The position numbers and the translations under genes were made by a program. The notes beneath the pieces are model-generated. The model was not told where the DNA came from and searched no databases. It worked only from the letters and a program-made list of their open reading frames with translations. From Phoronis australis (taxonomy: Eukaryota; Phoronida; Phoronidae), in contig NMRA01000920.1 of assembly GCA_002633005.1 (NCBI GenBank), positions 35,197-99,196 on the forward strand: a DNA stretch of 64,000 nucleotides, written 5' to 3'. Below are positions 37,091 to 49,353 of the stretch, piece after piece (the stretch's first letter is position 1; each line of letters opens with the position of its first letter).

Positions 37091-37140
37091 TTCGACACGT
37101 TGACTTGTTCAGCAAAAATATTGTTTTTACGGTTCATGTG

Positions 37141-37290
37141 AGAAAATAAATCCTACAATCGTCTCAAATTGTTGACATGGGCAAAACCTCATGGATATTT
37201 TGTCAAAGTCTCTCGACAAGCCTCTGGATTTTGACGAAATTTCTCAGAGGTTTTCCCATATCATAAACCTGAGACTAGGATTCTCTATTT
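37141..37290. mobile_element. Palindromic repeat family P, copy 1
   Basis: Arms containing TTGACATGGGCAAAACCTC and GAGGTTTTCCCATATCA pair as an inverted repeat, with outer GTCTCA / TGAGAC. The same element recurs at 56889-57053. Non-coding; probably a fold-back MITE. Confidence 0.7.
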
Positions 37291-39130
37291 AATATATGAG
37301 AATTTTTGAATAATTGGCGTTCTACCGTTATTCTACGGCTAAAGTTGTGGTGCGATTTTTGGGCCGGCGCTATGAAATATTGCGTCATCTATTGGCCAGT
37401 TTCTATATTCCACAATTCTTCAATCAACTGTTCCTCTTTCACAAGGCTGCGTACATGTCACAACAAATTATCAAGATTGGTTTCATTTCGTTACAAATAT
37501 TTAGTATTTTAATAGCAGCTAACTTTCAGAATAAATTTTGCAATAGCGACCCGTCAAAAAGAGCGAATGCAATCAATTCACAAATTCCGATTGCAAATTC
37601 CGTTTTAATGATCAATGATGCGTTGCAGAGTAAGAACGGTGCAGGTCTTTTGAGTGAACAATTCTCGCGGTCCATTTCAAAATCCGGGAATTGATTGTGC
37701 TGGAAATAATGTACTCTCGACAAGTAAATCGATGAACCCTAAAATGCCGCTAATTGTAAAGATATTTAAAGGAATAATTAACAATGCACTCAAAAGTCGA
37801 AACATATTTTTGCTTTTAATTTTTGATAATATCTTTTGAGAAACTATTAAATACTCTGAAATTAACAAAATATTCACCGAGATAACAACGTGTTAAGAAT
37901 ATAAATTATGTTGAAATTTGCCCACAGACAAGTTGTGCGAGTTTTACCGATAAAATCAAATAACAAAATCAATATAATATAGGTTAGTTTGATTATTGAC
38001 AAGTTTTAACAAGCAAATGCAGAAAACAGCTGTAAAGTACTTAAATATTCTTTATCTCAAAATTTGAGGCTACTGACATCGTCTCAGAAAATTTATAAAA
38101 TTGTCCAGGTTTCCTTTCCGATTCTCAGTGCTCCTGTTTTAAAGGTCGAATTCCATGTTTTAGGGCTGGTTGGCTGTTTTGAATGTGCAGGGTCTGCTTT
38201 CGATTCCGGGATACTCTGTTTTATACCAGGATTCCAATTTTGATGGAACACCCCGAGTCAGATACCAAGCAGACATTATCTACCTTTTAAACCCAAAATC
38301 TTTGCCATAAAGAAAGGTTCTTTTACCATTGTAAAACACCAAATGTTTAGAACAAGATTGACAATTCCTCACAAAGTCTGCAAACTCGTCTTGCGTATCT
38401 AAAGCTTCTGGTGAGAATAATCCCGTTATGAGTTTGAGAATCCCCGTGCAGTGTCCATAGCGGTTGGTTCCGCCCCTTCGTTTTGTGCCATACCCGTATA
38501 AATGTGATTTTGGTTAAAAGTCCGACTCCCCACAAGCCACATACCCGGTTACGACACTTCTTTGAATGACTTTGGCTGTGAAATATCTAACGCAAAAGTT
38601 AACGAAGAATGTATTTTCAAGATTGACGCCACTGATGCACGAGGAAGTGACAGAACGATAATTGGTTGAAATCATCAAACAGGGCTTAGTGTCCTTTTAA
38701 TTTTCAACACATCCAGAATGTTGCAAAATGTACAGGGTGTTCTGAAAATTAGAGAACTCCAGTGGAAGTTTGTTTCAGTACACCATCATGCTTGTTCGAC
38801 CACACAGACAGGGCTACCCGTCCTACTAAGACCACTGTGATGAATTCCTCCATGCAATCACAGGCACCACAGTTTGAACCAAGTTGATAACAGTGCCTAA
38901 TCTTGTTACAGTAATTCCAGGTACAGGCACACGCCAAACTATGACGAGGAGACGTTGTCATGCAATATCTCAAGAAACTGTTCATCCGTGGCTAAGGTAC
39001 GCACTTTTCCTTACTGCTAGCCAGGTTATCACGCAACTGAGACCTCACTCCATATCCCCACTAGGTATATATTAAAACATACATTGTGAGAATGGCATTG
39101 CGGGGGAACTGTGTCGGATTAAGGCTTCGG

Positions 39131-39537
39131 TCCCCGGTTGCATGAAACAGTCCCAAACAGGGACTCAACTACGTTCCCTAAGTCTGTGTATTTGTGGACT
39201 TGTGAAAATCCTGATTGTCCTTTGTTATGCTGTTTGAATCTCATTACTAAGTCAATTTTGGCTTTGATACTAATCGACATTATCACTGAAAAAACATGGA
39301 TTTTTCATGCAACACACTTAAATTAAGGACTAAATCCCTAAATATTTTGACTGAATTAAGGGCTCAGTTCTTAGTAATACTATCAGAATATGTCATTAGT
39401 CAAAGAGGGGTTCAAAATAAAGATAAAATGATATAAAAAAATCTACATCTGTGAGTAAAGTACGAAACAAACACGCAAAATATTTAGAGAACTCAGTTGA
39501 GTCCCTATTTGGGACAGTTTCTTGCAACTGGGCATTC
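39131..39537. mobile_element. MITE family Q (CCGGTTGCATGAAACAGTCCC), long form
   Basis: The left arm reads GGTTGCATGAAACAGTCCCA and continues AACAGGGACTCAACTACGTTCCCTAA. The right arm in reverse complement reads CAGTTGCAAGAAACTGTCCC and continues AAATAGGGACTCAACT. Arms are about 50 bp and the total is about 400 bp. No coding content. Confidence 0.75.
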
Positions 39538-40985
39538 GAGACCATCTGACTATGTCTGGAATCTCTAGTCATTAATATACCAATTTTCGCCAACAATTCT
39601 AATTACTTCATCCCCAACACTTTCAAGAACTTTTCACGTACCCCTGGAGTGCGACGAGACGGACCTCACGTTTCACTTCTAATCTACCCCAGGTCGCATT
39701 GAGGAGGGGGGGGGCAGGCCGTTGGTAAGCCGATGCGGGTCCCCTGTTTCGTGCGACACTCTAAGCTGCAGCTTTCTTATCTTAAAATAATAATCCGTCA
39801 CCGCTGGAGGTATGAGAATGTTGTAAGGATGGGTTAACGTGGATTCCCCAACAAGTGACTACATTTTGTTTTCATCAGTCCAACGTTGTTTGTGATGACG
39901 ACAGCGATTGATTGAAAGGTTGACAATGACTTGAACATCACAGTATCCTTCATAATTGACTTTTTTGTGTTTTTTTAAAAAACTACGTGTGACATGGCGT
40001 TGCGTTTGAAAACAACAATTATTTTATACGCGTGTAGCTGTGGATGCATCTTATTGTAACTGTAAGCAAGGACTGTGGAGACTTAAATAAACTCTTTACT
40101 GCAAGTTCCTGAGAAGCCCATTTTGTGAAACTGTCATACTCAGATGCTGAGTCTCAATCAAAAGGTGTTGTTTTGACAGAAAGCATGGACTTAATGACGC
40201 TAGCAATTTAATTATTCAAAGATTTTGCCAGGGAGGGAGGTACATGCAGTAAACGTAGGATAATGGCTAACATCTTTGGCTGAAAGCTTTTTGAGAAGGT
40301 TTCATCTGTCTTGGTGTCAAATCCATTGGCGACTCTTAGAGTCAGTTTTTTGTTTTGCGCATGTGGTTGTGTCTGCTAAACTCTCTGATGGATCTTTGTT
40401 AAATCTGGCAAGTGCATTGGTGACAACGAATAATGACAATCGTACGGATCCCACTTCCACAATGACCCCTAGGCCAGGGTCAATTTGTTGTTACCTGTTT
40501 GAATAATAAATGGACAGAAAAAATCAATGGCGGAGAGAATGAAAAAATGATGTAAATCTTGCTGCAAGTCGGACGTGGAAGCAGGATAACCCTAACGCAT
40601 TGCAGCTGATCTGTCGGTGCAATGAAGAGACCAATAGCTGAGCTAGTACATTGTACGTGTGTGCTAAACGTGACATATTATAAACGCGACCGTTTAAAGT
40701 GTGGGCCTGTCAAAATGCAAGTTTCAATAAGACTATGAAAGGCAACTGACCACCGTAACTATTTCCAAATTTGAAAAAATAACTGCAAGCGAGGTTACTA
40801 AGACGAATAAAGTCTTCAGGTCCTCACCCAAAGGCCAAACTAAGGGTCTGCAGATCACCATGGTCACAGCATAGGTTTTACGGAATGTTTGTCACAATAA
40901 CAGTGGTCAAAGGGATTGGGGGAACCAAACGGCCGAAGTAATGTTTCCTCACAAGGATTAAGAGCCTGGAACATGTTTTACGTAC

Positions 40986-41201
40986 GGTAATCGTTGTGTC
41001 GTCTGTTGGTGACACTAACACCGTATACAGCATGAACGGTCTCCAAGTCCACTTTCCACCACGGATTCGGGTCGGTGGTGTGGGTACAGGTGTTACCAAC
41101 GAGGAAAATAGTATGTTTGTTTCCATCGACAGCACGTGACGACGCACCTCCCTCAGACCGAGTGCTTGCCTGGGAGGTGGCCTTACCGAGCGCGATATTC
41201 T
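40986..41201 (-). CDS. F-lectin 2, N-terminal half (exon 1 of 2)
   Basis: A 72-codon phase 1-1 exon (acceptor CTTTACAG, donor GTACGT) encodes NIALGKATSQASTRSEGGA, then SRAVDGNK, TCTHTTDPNPWWKVDL and VSVTNRRHNDY. The family landmarks NIALGK, AVDGN and WWxVDL are all present. The sugar-binding signature is altered: after the CTHT histidine the arginine region reads RRHND instead of R-x-D, and the second exon does not restore the downstream basic residue. Fucose binding may therefore be lost or changed. The acceptor AG precedes AGAATAT exactly as in the paralogous exon at 45621-45830. Confidence 0.88.
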
Positions 41202-41377
41202 CTGTAAAGCAATGGCACAAATGCAGACCAGTCTCAGTATAGCTCTACTAATAAAAACAATAATTTTACTGTTAATTGTCTCAGATCCGGCACGTGAATC
41301 CCACACACTTTCCTTAATGTCTCAGGTCGTTATTATGGAAGAGCAACGTCTATGTTTCATCTCATATAGCTGCTTAC

Positions 41378-41590
41378 CCATCTTGCCATAAACTTCCACC
41401 TCACATAGACTTAGAGCCTCCGCTCCCACCTTCTGTATATACAAGTATCTCCCACCAACAGGCTTTATACAAGGGACAACCACTGTTGCACCAGGACCAA
41501 CAGTTTCGCCATAATGACGGCACAAGGTGTCAGTAGATGAAATCTTTGACTTTCTGGATACTTTGATATCAAAATTTGATAATCTTTCAG
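41378..41590 (-). CDS. F-lectin 1, C-terminal half (exon 2 of 2)
   Basis: A 71-codon phase 1-1 exon (acceptor CTGTTTCAG, donor GTAAGCAG) encodes ERLSNFDIKVSRK, DTLCRHYGETVGPGA, VVVPCIKPVGGRYLYIQKVG and LCEVEVYGKMG. It is a standard F-lectin second half, with a cysteine at each of the three expected places. It pairs with the first-half exon at 45621-45830. It sits only 177 bases upstream (in transcription) of the first-half exon of F-lectin 2, so the two lectins are in tandem. Confidence 0.9.
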
Positions 41591-43235
41591 CTGAAACAGT
41601 ACCGTACACATTAATATAGATATTATAAAGCATGAAAATCCTTCTATAGTCTGGAGTTGCGACAAAGGCGTATTTGACAATTTTTCTAGCTTTCGGTTGA
41701 GCTGTCACGGTTTTTGTTTGTCCCGCGTCCCACCACACCATCAAACTGCCCCGCTTTTTGATATACAATAACATTAATATATTATCACATAGTATTCTCC
41801 ACGTCATCTAAGCATATTTTTCTGGTTTTAAATACCCTACTGGGGCATGTTCATCATCCTTGTGTTTTGGAATAGACCTAGATGTCTCGATTTATACACG
41901 AATTTCTCACTTTTCAACTCCAGTTGTCCCAGTTTTTTACACTCAACTGTTGGCAACTACGCTAAAGTGAACGGATTTGTGAAAGAAGTCTACAAATATG
42001 AAGGGTCGTGAGTCCAAGCATGTCCGGAGGACCATAAGCTCGAAGAATAAGTCAGTCCGGGATTATGGTTAGTCGGAACTAAGTTCAAATTTTAACAAAT
42101 AATATGCAGACTTATTAGTCCAAAATCTAACAACGCAAAGCTGTTAACAACCGAGCAACAAGTTAGAAGCCTGCGAAATTTTGAACTATTCAACCATTGC
42201 GACTACAAAAACTCGGAACACAATTGCCGAACATTGTTGAAAGATTTTTAACAGACACTAGATTCAATTCGTTGGTTTCGGAGAGATACGGTAGGGGGCA
42301 GCAGCCGTGGCTGCGCACAAACTACAACAAAATCCCGGCCTCGATAAATGTGGATGGGCACTGAAAAACATGGTTTAGTATATCTACCAAATGCACTGTT
42401 ATAAGACGAGAAGCTTTTTATTTTCGAAACCTAAATACGGAACCTTGCTTAATGAATTTACATGTATCAGTGACCGTAGAGTTGTGTTAACTTCATGAAC
42501 AGCGAAGATTCATGAAAATACATTTTCAAGGCCGAGTGCAAATTCTGGATGGTGCTGAACCACCGATGCCTGCTCCACTTCTAACGTCTTCTGACAGAAT
42601 TGGTATAAAATGTTCAAGTTAAAACAAACTTTTGGATTAATGAACCTTCAGACTCGTGAACTTTTGACAATCGGTTTACATAATTGTGAGTATGTAGACA
42701 GGAGGTTGAAGAAGCATGCTAGCAACGGACAGTTATTAAAGCTGGCCTCGGAATTTTTGGTAGTCTGTTAAGTTAAATACATATATTGGCCTCTTTATCA
42801 TAACATCAACGGAATTTTGATAATAATTGTTCAAAAATATGATATCTCTTGTTCATTTTTGGCGGGCTAACCTATTTGCTTCTGTACTATTAGTTACGCA
42901 AGCTTTTGTTAAAATTTCAGTTGGTTAATCACATTCGTTCTAGGCCAAAACAGAAGCACGAATTTTAAGGTGAGCGCCTACGTAAATAAAGACATGTTTA
43001 TCCGACGGTTCAGTTTATTACTTTAAACCATTTTCAAGGCAACAGTCCACATACTCAAACAGGCGACACAAGTGGAAAACAAACTGTTTAGGTACACGTC
43101 AAAGTGTACTGTGAGATGAGAATAGAAATCAAAACAGTTGGAGCTCAAATGAACCAATGTTTTTATTGAGGTAACGCTCAGCATGGTTCAACCGTATATG
43201 CATATCCTCCTTTATGAGGAGCCTCACTCTGACCC

Positions 43236-43492
43236 TATCCTTGTCTGAAATCTGAACCTATAGTGTGACCAGTTGTCAATGAGTGGTTGAGAACAGCACT
43301 GTGTGTGTCTTTACAGTGTTCCGTGACTCTGATGCTAAGAAACCTGCTGGTCATTCCAACGTAAAACTGCTCACATTCATTACAGTTGAGTTGGTACACA
43401 ACATGACATCTTTGGGAATTACTCAATGGTGTTTTTAGTCCAGGAAGACTTATGGCATTACCAAGGTACTGAGTATGGTACACATAGTGCAA
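43236..43492 (-). pseudogene. Penelope-like retroelement fragment (GIY-YIG endonuclease region)
   Basis: The frame contains HVVYQLNCNECEQFYVGMTSRFLSIR and then VTEH, with HSLTTGH further on. This is the Cys-x-x-Cys-x-x-x-YVG-x-T signature of the Penelope-type GIY-YIG endonuclease, the nicking domain C-terminal to the reverse transcriptase. No RT is recognisable nearby, so it is a 5'-truncated relic. Confidence 0.8.
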
Positions 43493-43669
43493 ACGCTAAT
43501 ATAAGGCATCTTTAACGTGATACTTTTTCTGTACCATGTACTAACACTAGACTATTGTAATTAAACAAAATCGTCTATAATAAACACTTTTAGAATATTA
43601 GTAATTTTCGACGAAACGATCAGGTTTTTTACGAATTCGTTGAGACCGGCATGGTTCGAGTGGTAAAAC

Positions 43670-43890
43670 CATGCGCTCACCCGCTTAAAATATAGGGGGC
43701 TCGAATTTTTGAAAATGTGTACCTTTTACTTACAAAAAAAAGGTGAACTAAAAACAAAAATAACGGGGTACCACGTTCAGAGCTATGAATTTTGCAGTAA
43801 CTGATTTTTAGTGGAATTTCGTCTCGTTTTCTCAAACTTTTTGTTTCTCCGAGGAGGACTTTTTTGCTCACTTCGCTAAATGGGGTAGGG
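43670..43890 (+). mobile_element. MITE family M1, copy 4 (right end missing)
   Basis: It starts CATGCGCTCACCC. The interior is collinear with copy 1 at 15337 (GGGGCTCGAATTTTTGAAA, TTTTTGTTTCTCCGAGG, CACTTCGCTAAATG). The right terminus is not recognisable. Confidence 0.75.
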
Positions 43891-44795
43891 CGGACGTTGA
43901 AGTGACCGCTGAAGCTGTTGGCGTGGCAGTGTCCAGCCTACATCCAAGTACTGAAGAAAGGTGTACACCTGGTTCTGATTTACCAGCTTCCGCGAATATC
44001 TCTTGTATGTACCGACTGTTACGTTGTAGCTTTGCACTAGTTGCCGTTAGAATTATATAGGAACATGGTTCCTGTCATTTATGACAACTGGAGTCGTCCA
44101 AAGTTTTTCGTTTTCGTCAGTCCTTGTATAAGAGCTTCATTCCTGGCATTAACTGACAGAGATGATGGTAGGCCTACTCATCGTTGCCTCACATTTTTTA
44201 AAGGCACAAAAGCATTGTACAATATACAAAGGAGTCTCACACCACACCCCTGCGTGTGCATTTCTAGACCTGGCAACAAAATTAGAACCCGTGCGTATTC
44301 TTGGAAAAAAGAACCAGAGACGATCACCTGTTGTTAATTTTTTCATATTCACAATTTCGGAAAAAGAGAAAGTTTTCCATTTAAATATCAGTATAGTTCG
44401 GCAGCAGCCTTTCGTTAACACAAACTTCGTTGAAAAAAACGACTTAATTCTGTGTTTGAAAGCTTGATACTGATACTTTTAAACCATGTTGGTAAAATGC
44501 AAGTTAAGTCTAAAAGTAGACCATGTTTAGGAAGAACAGGTTTAAGTTTTTAAGTCTTGAACCTGGTTTTGTTAAACCACCTTATGAAATCGGCTGCATG
44601 TGTCCAATGCAACACTGTTCACGAGAATGGAGACGAAACATTCGTCCATGTGAATTGGTAAACATCATTACATTTGGCCACTGGTCAGAGTCTTTCACGA
44701 CTTTAGTTGTTTTTTCATGACAAGGTGACGTGACTTTACATTCTGATTTGAATACACTACACCTCGCCCCCAACCTCGTACACTCTTGTCGTGAC

Positions 44796-44951
44796 NNNNN
44801 NNNNNNNNNNNNNNNNNNNNNNNNNNNNNNNNNNNNNNNNNNNNNNNNNNNNNNNNNNNNNNNNNNNNNNNNNNNNNNNNNNNNNNNNNNNNNNNNNNNN
44901 NNNNNNNNNNNNNNNNNNNNNNNNNNNNNNNNNNNNNNNNNNNNNNNNNNN
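44796..44951. other. Assembly gap (156 N)
   Basis: A run of N. Frames crossing it are meaningless. Confidence 1.
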
Positions 44952-45620
44952 TTTAATAATAGTTGTGACAACAGGCAGGCCGATTATCTACCAGGCTTAT
45001 TACAGACCAGGTGGGAACACAGTCAAACCCAGAGGGAATTGGTACATTCGGAAAGAATAGATTATCGTAACTTCGGTTGTAGTTGGGCGATTTTGGCAAT
45101 TCAAAACTAAACATGATCGCCATTTGACAAGGATTTCAGAAAGGTCATTGGTTTATGTTCAAATGTGTTGTAACATAACTTTTATTTTTAGCAGCACAGC
45201 CCAGTCAAGCTATATATGATCTTATTGGAGATTAGAGCAATTATCGAACAAAAGAGAGTTGGCCCTCCAACCATAAATGCCAGAATGGCGTTAATCAGTC
45301 GTGTAGGATATTAGCTACAGGGGTGTTCTTCCCAACTTGTTGTTGTGCTATAGAATCGAACAAGTTGGGAGCAACGGGCAAGCGCCGTAATGGACAGGTT
45401 TCACCTGTTTAATTAGTGGTTTCATATAATAAATTAATTACTGGGTTTAATCATTCCCTATCCATCTACGCACAATCTCAAAGCATAGCTACCTTTTAAA
45501 CAAACCCACAGTCAATCTCTGACAACAACAAATACACGGGAAAGCAGTGATCGAAATAATCCACGCTCCCAACGATAGTTGAGGTGAAAACAGATGTGAT
45601 GATTTGAAAAAATTACGTAC

Positions 45621-45830
45621 AAAATTTCAGTCTGTTTGTTATACTGACAGCGTAAACGGCATAAATTCTCTCCAGGTCAACTTGCCACCAATGGGGTTTC
45701 GAACTGTCATCTGTGTGTGAACAGCTGTTCCTTGACCAGGCTGTGTCTTTGTTTCCATCGACAGCACGTGCCGAACCACTCCCATAATAGGTGGTTGACT
45801 GGTAAGTAGGCTTGCCCAGTGCGATATTCT
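45621..45830 (-). CDS. F-lectin 1, N-terminal half (exon 1 of 2)
   Basis: A 70-codon phase 1-1 exon (acceptor TTTATTACAG, donor GTACGT) encodes NIALGKPTYQSTTYY, ARAVDGNKD, SCSHTDDSSKPHWWQVDL and SITNRLKF. It joins in frame to 41378-41590. The histidine of the fucose motif is present (CSHT), but the Arg-x-Asp reads RLK followed by FSER, so the acidic residue is missing and the spacing is one short. This domain has probably diverged in ligand. It is the first of the three F-lectins in transcription order, after the kringle and sushi modules. Confidence 0.9.
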
Positions 45831-47021
45831 CTGTAATAAATATTCATTGACTAGCAAAAATTTGCATAACTGGTACTGGTTTGCGCCATTCGCAAATGGC
45901 AATGTACTCCTCACTGCTAAAAAACCCAATGTCCATTGCCTCTCGCGAACCTTTTTATCGAATGCTGCACAAATATATCTAAGTGGTAAGTCTGACTGAG
46001 AAAGGAACTTTTACGTTTTTGGATCATTTATAAAATTGCTATTGTAAACTGTACTAGTCGTTTTAATAAAAGAATATCATATAACAAATACATCCTTTCA
46101 AAAGGACACTTTCTTCCAATTAGAAGGCGTGTCAGCTTTATGTTTAGTCAAAACATGATCAACATTTATGCTGCAAACTGATGGCAAAAGAGTTGCTAAC
46201 TTGATGAAAACGTATCTTAGAAAGTCTGATCACGTTCAATGTGAATGTTTATCGGCGCACGAACGTACCAGGCTCCGTGACATCTTCGTTGAAAAACGTG
46301 GCTGTACAATGAACCACGTTGCCTTCAAGGTACTTGAAAAGTTTAGTGGTTGTCTTGAACCTGGTTATTGTGGGTTTTCCTGAAATAGCGGTACGCGAAC
46401 TTTACCCTAAACCTTTCACTTAAGTGCTGTTCGAAGAAGCAACATACTCTCATTCACAATAATGCCTACAGGTAGACCTTTCGAGTCACCTCAGATTAAG
46501 TCTAACTTGAGTTCTGTCCACACACTCCGATTAGTCGCATGCCACCCCGTAAACGACAAAACGGAGCACGCAAGCACGTGTTTTGAACTAAAAAGTCATG
46601 TACCTATTCTTTGAGGTATAGTACGTTGTATATTGCTTTTGTAAGAAACCATAAGGTACAGTCGCACCACTCTAAATATACACTTCGCGCAATACTAAAG
46701 ACCATCTCTGATTCTGCAGTACTTACACTCAATGCACTGCATTCGCGGGACACCTGCTGTACAAAGTTGCCATTCTGAGCACTACTGAATATAAGTGTTA
46801 GTAAGTTTGCCACGTCGTTCTGAGATGAGTAAAGTTTTACTGCTCTACAATGAGTTGCAATACAGATATAAATGAATTAAAAAGCTCAACGAGGTATGGT
46901 ATTATCAAACGGCCCTCACTTGTCCGACTAGGCTCATAAGTGTACTAGTGGCCCTACGTGTCGAAATCAAAAGACAATCAGGCGTTTTTCTCCCCTCAAA
47001 CGAAGAGCTGATGGTTTAGGG

Positions 47022-47173
47022 ATCAGGGTCCAGTTGCATGAAAGCTATACGCCCTATAGCAACAGCATTATCACTTGTCATGTTGTTATTGTTTAACAAT
47101 GCACCTGACGTCATGCAACAAGCAAACTTATACAGTGGATAACTTTTGAAGTTTTATGCAACTCAGCCCTGAT
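47022..47173. mobile_element. MITE family Q, short form
   Basis: The left end ATCAGGGTCCAGTTGCATGA is mirrored by the right end TTATGCAACTCAGCCCTGAT. It is 152 bp with no coding content. The CAGTTGCATGAAA-type terminus links it to the 39.1-kb element. Confidence 0.7.
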
Positions 47174-48185
47174 GCAATTCCGTATACATTCTGATTTTGA
47201 GCCTTATAAGCGCACATTTAGGTCCGTATGCCTAAATGTGAAATAATTTGCCTTAAGGTTAATTGTGTCCAAGTACTCCATGTACAGCTGCACCTAAGCT
47301 TCCCTTACTAGGTTCATTGTCCTTTCGGTGTCTTAGAGTGGGCGTTTTCACGTGTTTTCGTGAATTGTTAGGACATTTTATTTAATTAACTTAGTTACTT
47401 TAACAGTAATTAGACTACACGTTTGTTCTTTTGAGACGACTAAATTTCTCCTTACACGATACTTTTAAGACTTGCCCATTGTTTTTTCTTAAGACTGCAT
47501 TTTACCCTGTTTAGCACGCTCATAAACGATCACGAAATACACTGTTGTTCCTTTACTCTCACGAAATAGGTCTCGTCATACTCCTTACTTCAACTAGTAG
47601 GATTGCTCTCCAGAGTTTATTGGGATTGAACAAGTCTGAATTTCTAACTCGAAAATTGCGCATGTGTGCATTGCCGGCAATTCCGACAATAATTCATGAT
47701 CGGAAGAGCTTGTTCTTAAATTCTTTACTTTACAGTCATCTATTTAGAACGCAGGTAGAAAGTAATCAATCGAACTATTTCACTAAAATATAATTATTTC
47801 TGAATTTTTAGCCATGTTTTGTTTTCGCGCAAACGCTGCTCACTTTTTAAAAAGCATTTTAACTGTCTTTTAAAAAGCAGCGAAATGCAGCATTACATGA
47901 CTCAAATGTTTCAAGTACAAAGTGCCACACCTAAAAAAGAGAGCAAGTGGCGTGGTGACTTTTTCGATACATCAGGCGCGTTTAAGCCACAAGGCCGGGC
48001 CCATTACACTAATCACCTGATTATGACTCATGGGGACACGATGTCATCGGATTCCCCATGGCTAAAATCTTCCAATCCGCTTGTTTGTTTCAGAAAGACA
48101 GAAATACTATTAAACCTGTATGAACTAACAATGTTAACCAAGCGGGTTATGTGTCCATCAAGTAATAGATTACAACGTCTATTGT

Positions 48186-48350
48186 AGGCAGGGCAAATCT
48201 TCCCCAGATGTTGAGGAGTCTCGGCCTCCTAGCCACACTTGGGACACAATGAACATGATATGTGGCCTGTGATGTGACGGTTCCGGGCGAGGTTGAAGTG
48301 TTCAGTAATAATCTGGATCAGATGCCTTATAGCAAGTCTATCTAAACATA
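48186..48350 (-). pseudogene. Retroelement C-terminal fragment (RT/RNase H tail)
   Basis: On the minus strand one frame reads NRHITGHISCSLCPKCG, a stop, then EAETPQHLGKICPAYNR. This Cys-x-x-Cys...His...Cys knuckle after a TGH motif is the usual end of jockey-type LINE ORF2 proteins. The in-frame stop shows it is dead. It lies in the intron between the sushi exon and F-lectin 1. Confidence 0.6.
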
Positions 48351-48452
48351 ACAGTGACACCTATAGGTGCACGAGCCAAATTATGGGTTAAAGTGATGCA
48401 TATGCGGTACATTTGTTGCTTTCACACACTACTAAACGAATTAAAAACATAC

Positions 48453-48638
48453 TTTCACAATCAGGCACTTTGAAACTCCACTTATATTTCCCAATACACT
48501 TCGTCGTTAGTGACTTGTCCTTCAATTTATCTGAGAAGCTGTAACCCATTTTGCAGGTAAATGTAACAACTGTATCGATCGGAACGGCCACATGGTGGTC
48601 AGCAACGCTGTTCTTGACATCAGGTACCCAGCATGCCA
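48453..48638 (-). CDS. Sushi (CCP) domain exon
   Basis: A 62-codon phase 1-1 exon (acceptor CTTTTTTCAG, donor GTATGT) encodes ACWVPDVKNSVADHH at the start, then TFTCKMGYSFSDK, TTKCIGKYKW and VPDCE. All four cysteines and the conserved tryptophan are present, so it is a complete module. It lies 716 bases downstream, in transcription, of the kringle exon and upstream of F-lectin 1. It is closer to the 15.9-kb sushi (similar S/V-rich first strand, G(Y/F)xFxD) than to the 10.9-kb one. Confidence 0.9.
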
Positions 48639-49353
48639 CTGAAAAAAGCCATACCTCAAGTGAAAAGCAAGCTTGATATCAACGTCATTTTAATTCTGAG
48701 ACAAGATGCCTCACAACTTCTGTGAACATGTTTTCGTAAAAAATACTTCATCGTTCAGTACTTCAAACGTGTTTATTGGTTTTGACTGCTAGCAAATCCG
48801 AGTTCCCGGGTGAGCCGCAGATGGGGATTGACAATGGGAGACCTGACTTTGAAGACAGTAGCAACGATCACGTGACATTAATTGGCTACTATTGGCCTCT
48901 TGATGGCAATTTCACTTTTGTTTAAAACGCATCACGGCTAATCACATACACTTTTCACGAAGTCAAACGTGTTCAGCAATGTCACACGCTCATGTGGGGA
49001 GGTAGTACCTCCTAGTACACCTAGATCACTATAAATAAGATTTGGTGGTCCAACGTGATCAGCCACCATATCATCTCAAGAGCCTCCCATTAGAAATGTT
49101 CCAGTGAATGAATACCACAGAGCACGTTGTTTTAGTTGAGCTGACATTGAGGTTTGAGTAGCAGGTGCTCGCGGTACTCTGTGTATCCCTACAATCATTT
49201 GTTTTGATCGTTTTGAAAAGTTAACTGAATTCCTCTCTCTTTGTTGGCACCACCCATGCGTTCTCCCCATTTTCAAACTCCATCTCTTTCCTTAAATCTC
49301 CCACTCCACGCTATCTTCACATTCCTCCGCCTCGCGCGCGTTCACTTACGTAC

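Noticed and set aside
44582-45110. Frames spanning the N run
   Set aside because: Artefact of translating through a gap.
46604-46813. Minus-strand frame with NGNFVQQVSRECSALS before a GTAAGT, considered as a Cys-rich exon
   Set aside because: No clear acceptor and too few cysteines to match any module.
47819-48187. 122-codon plus-strand frame
   Set aside because: Overlaps a minus-strand retroelement tail and has no domain or upstream signals.
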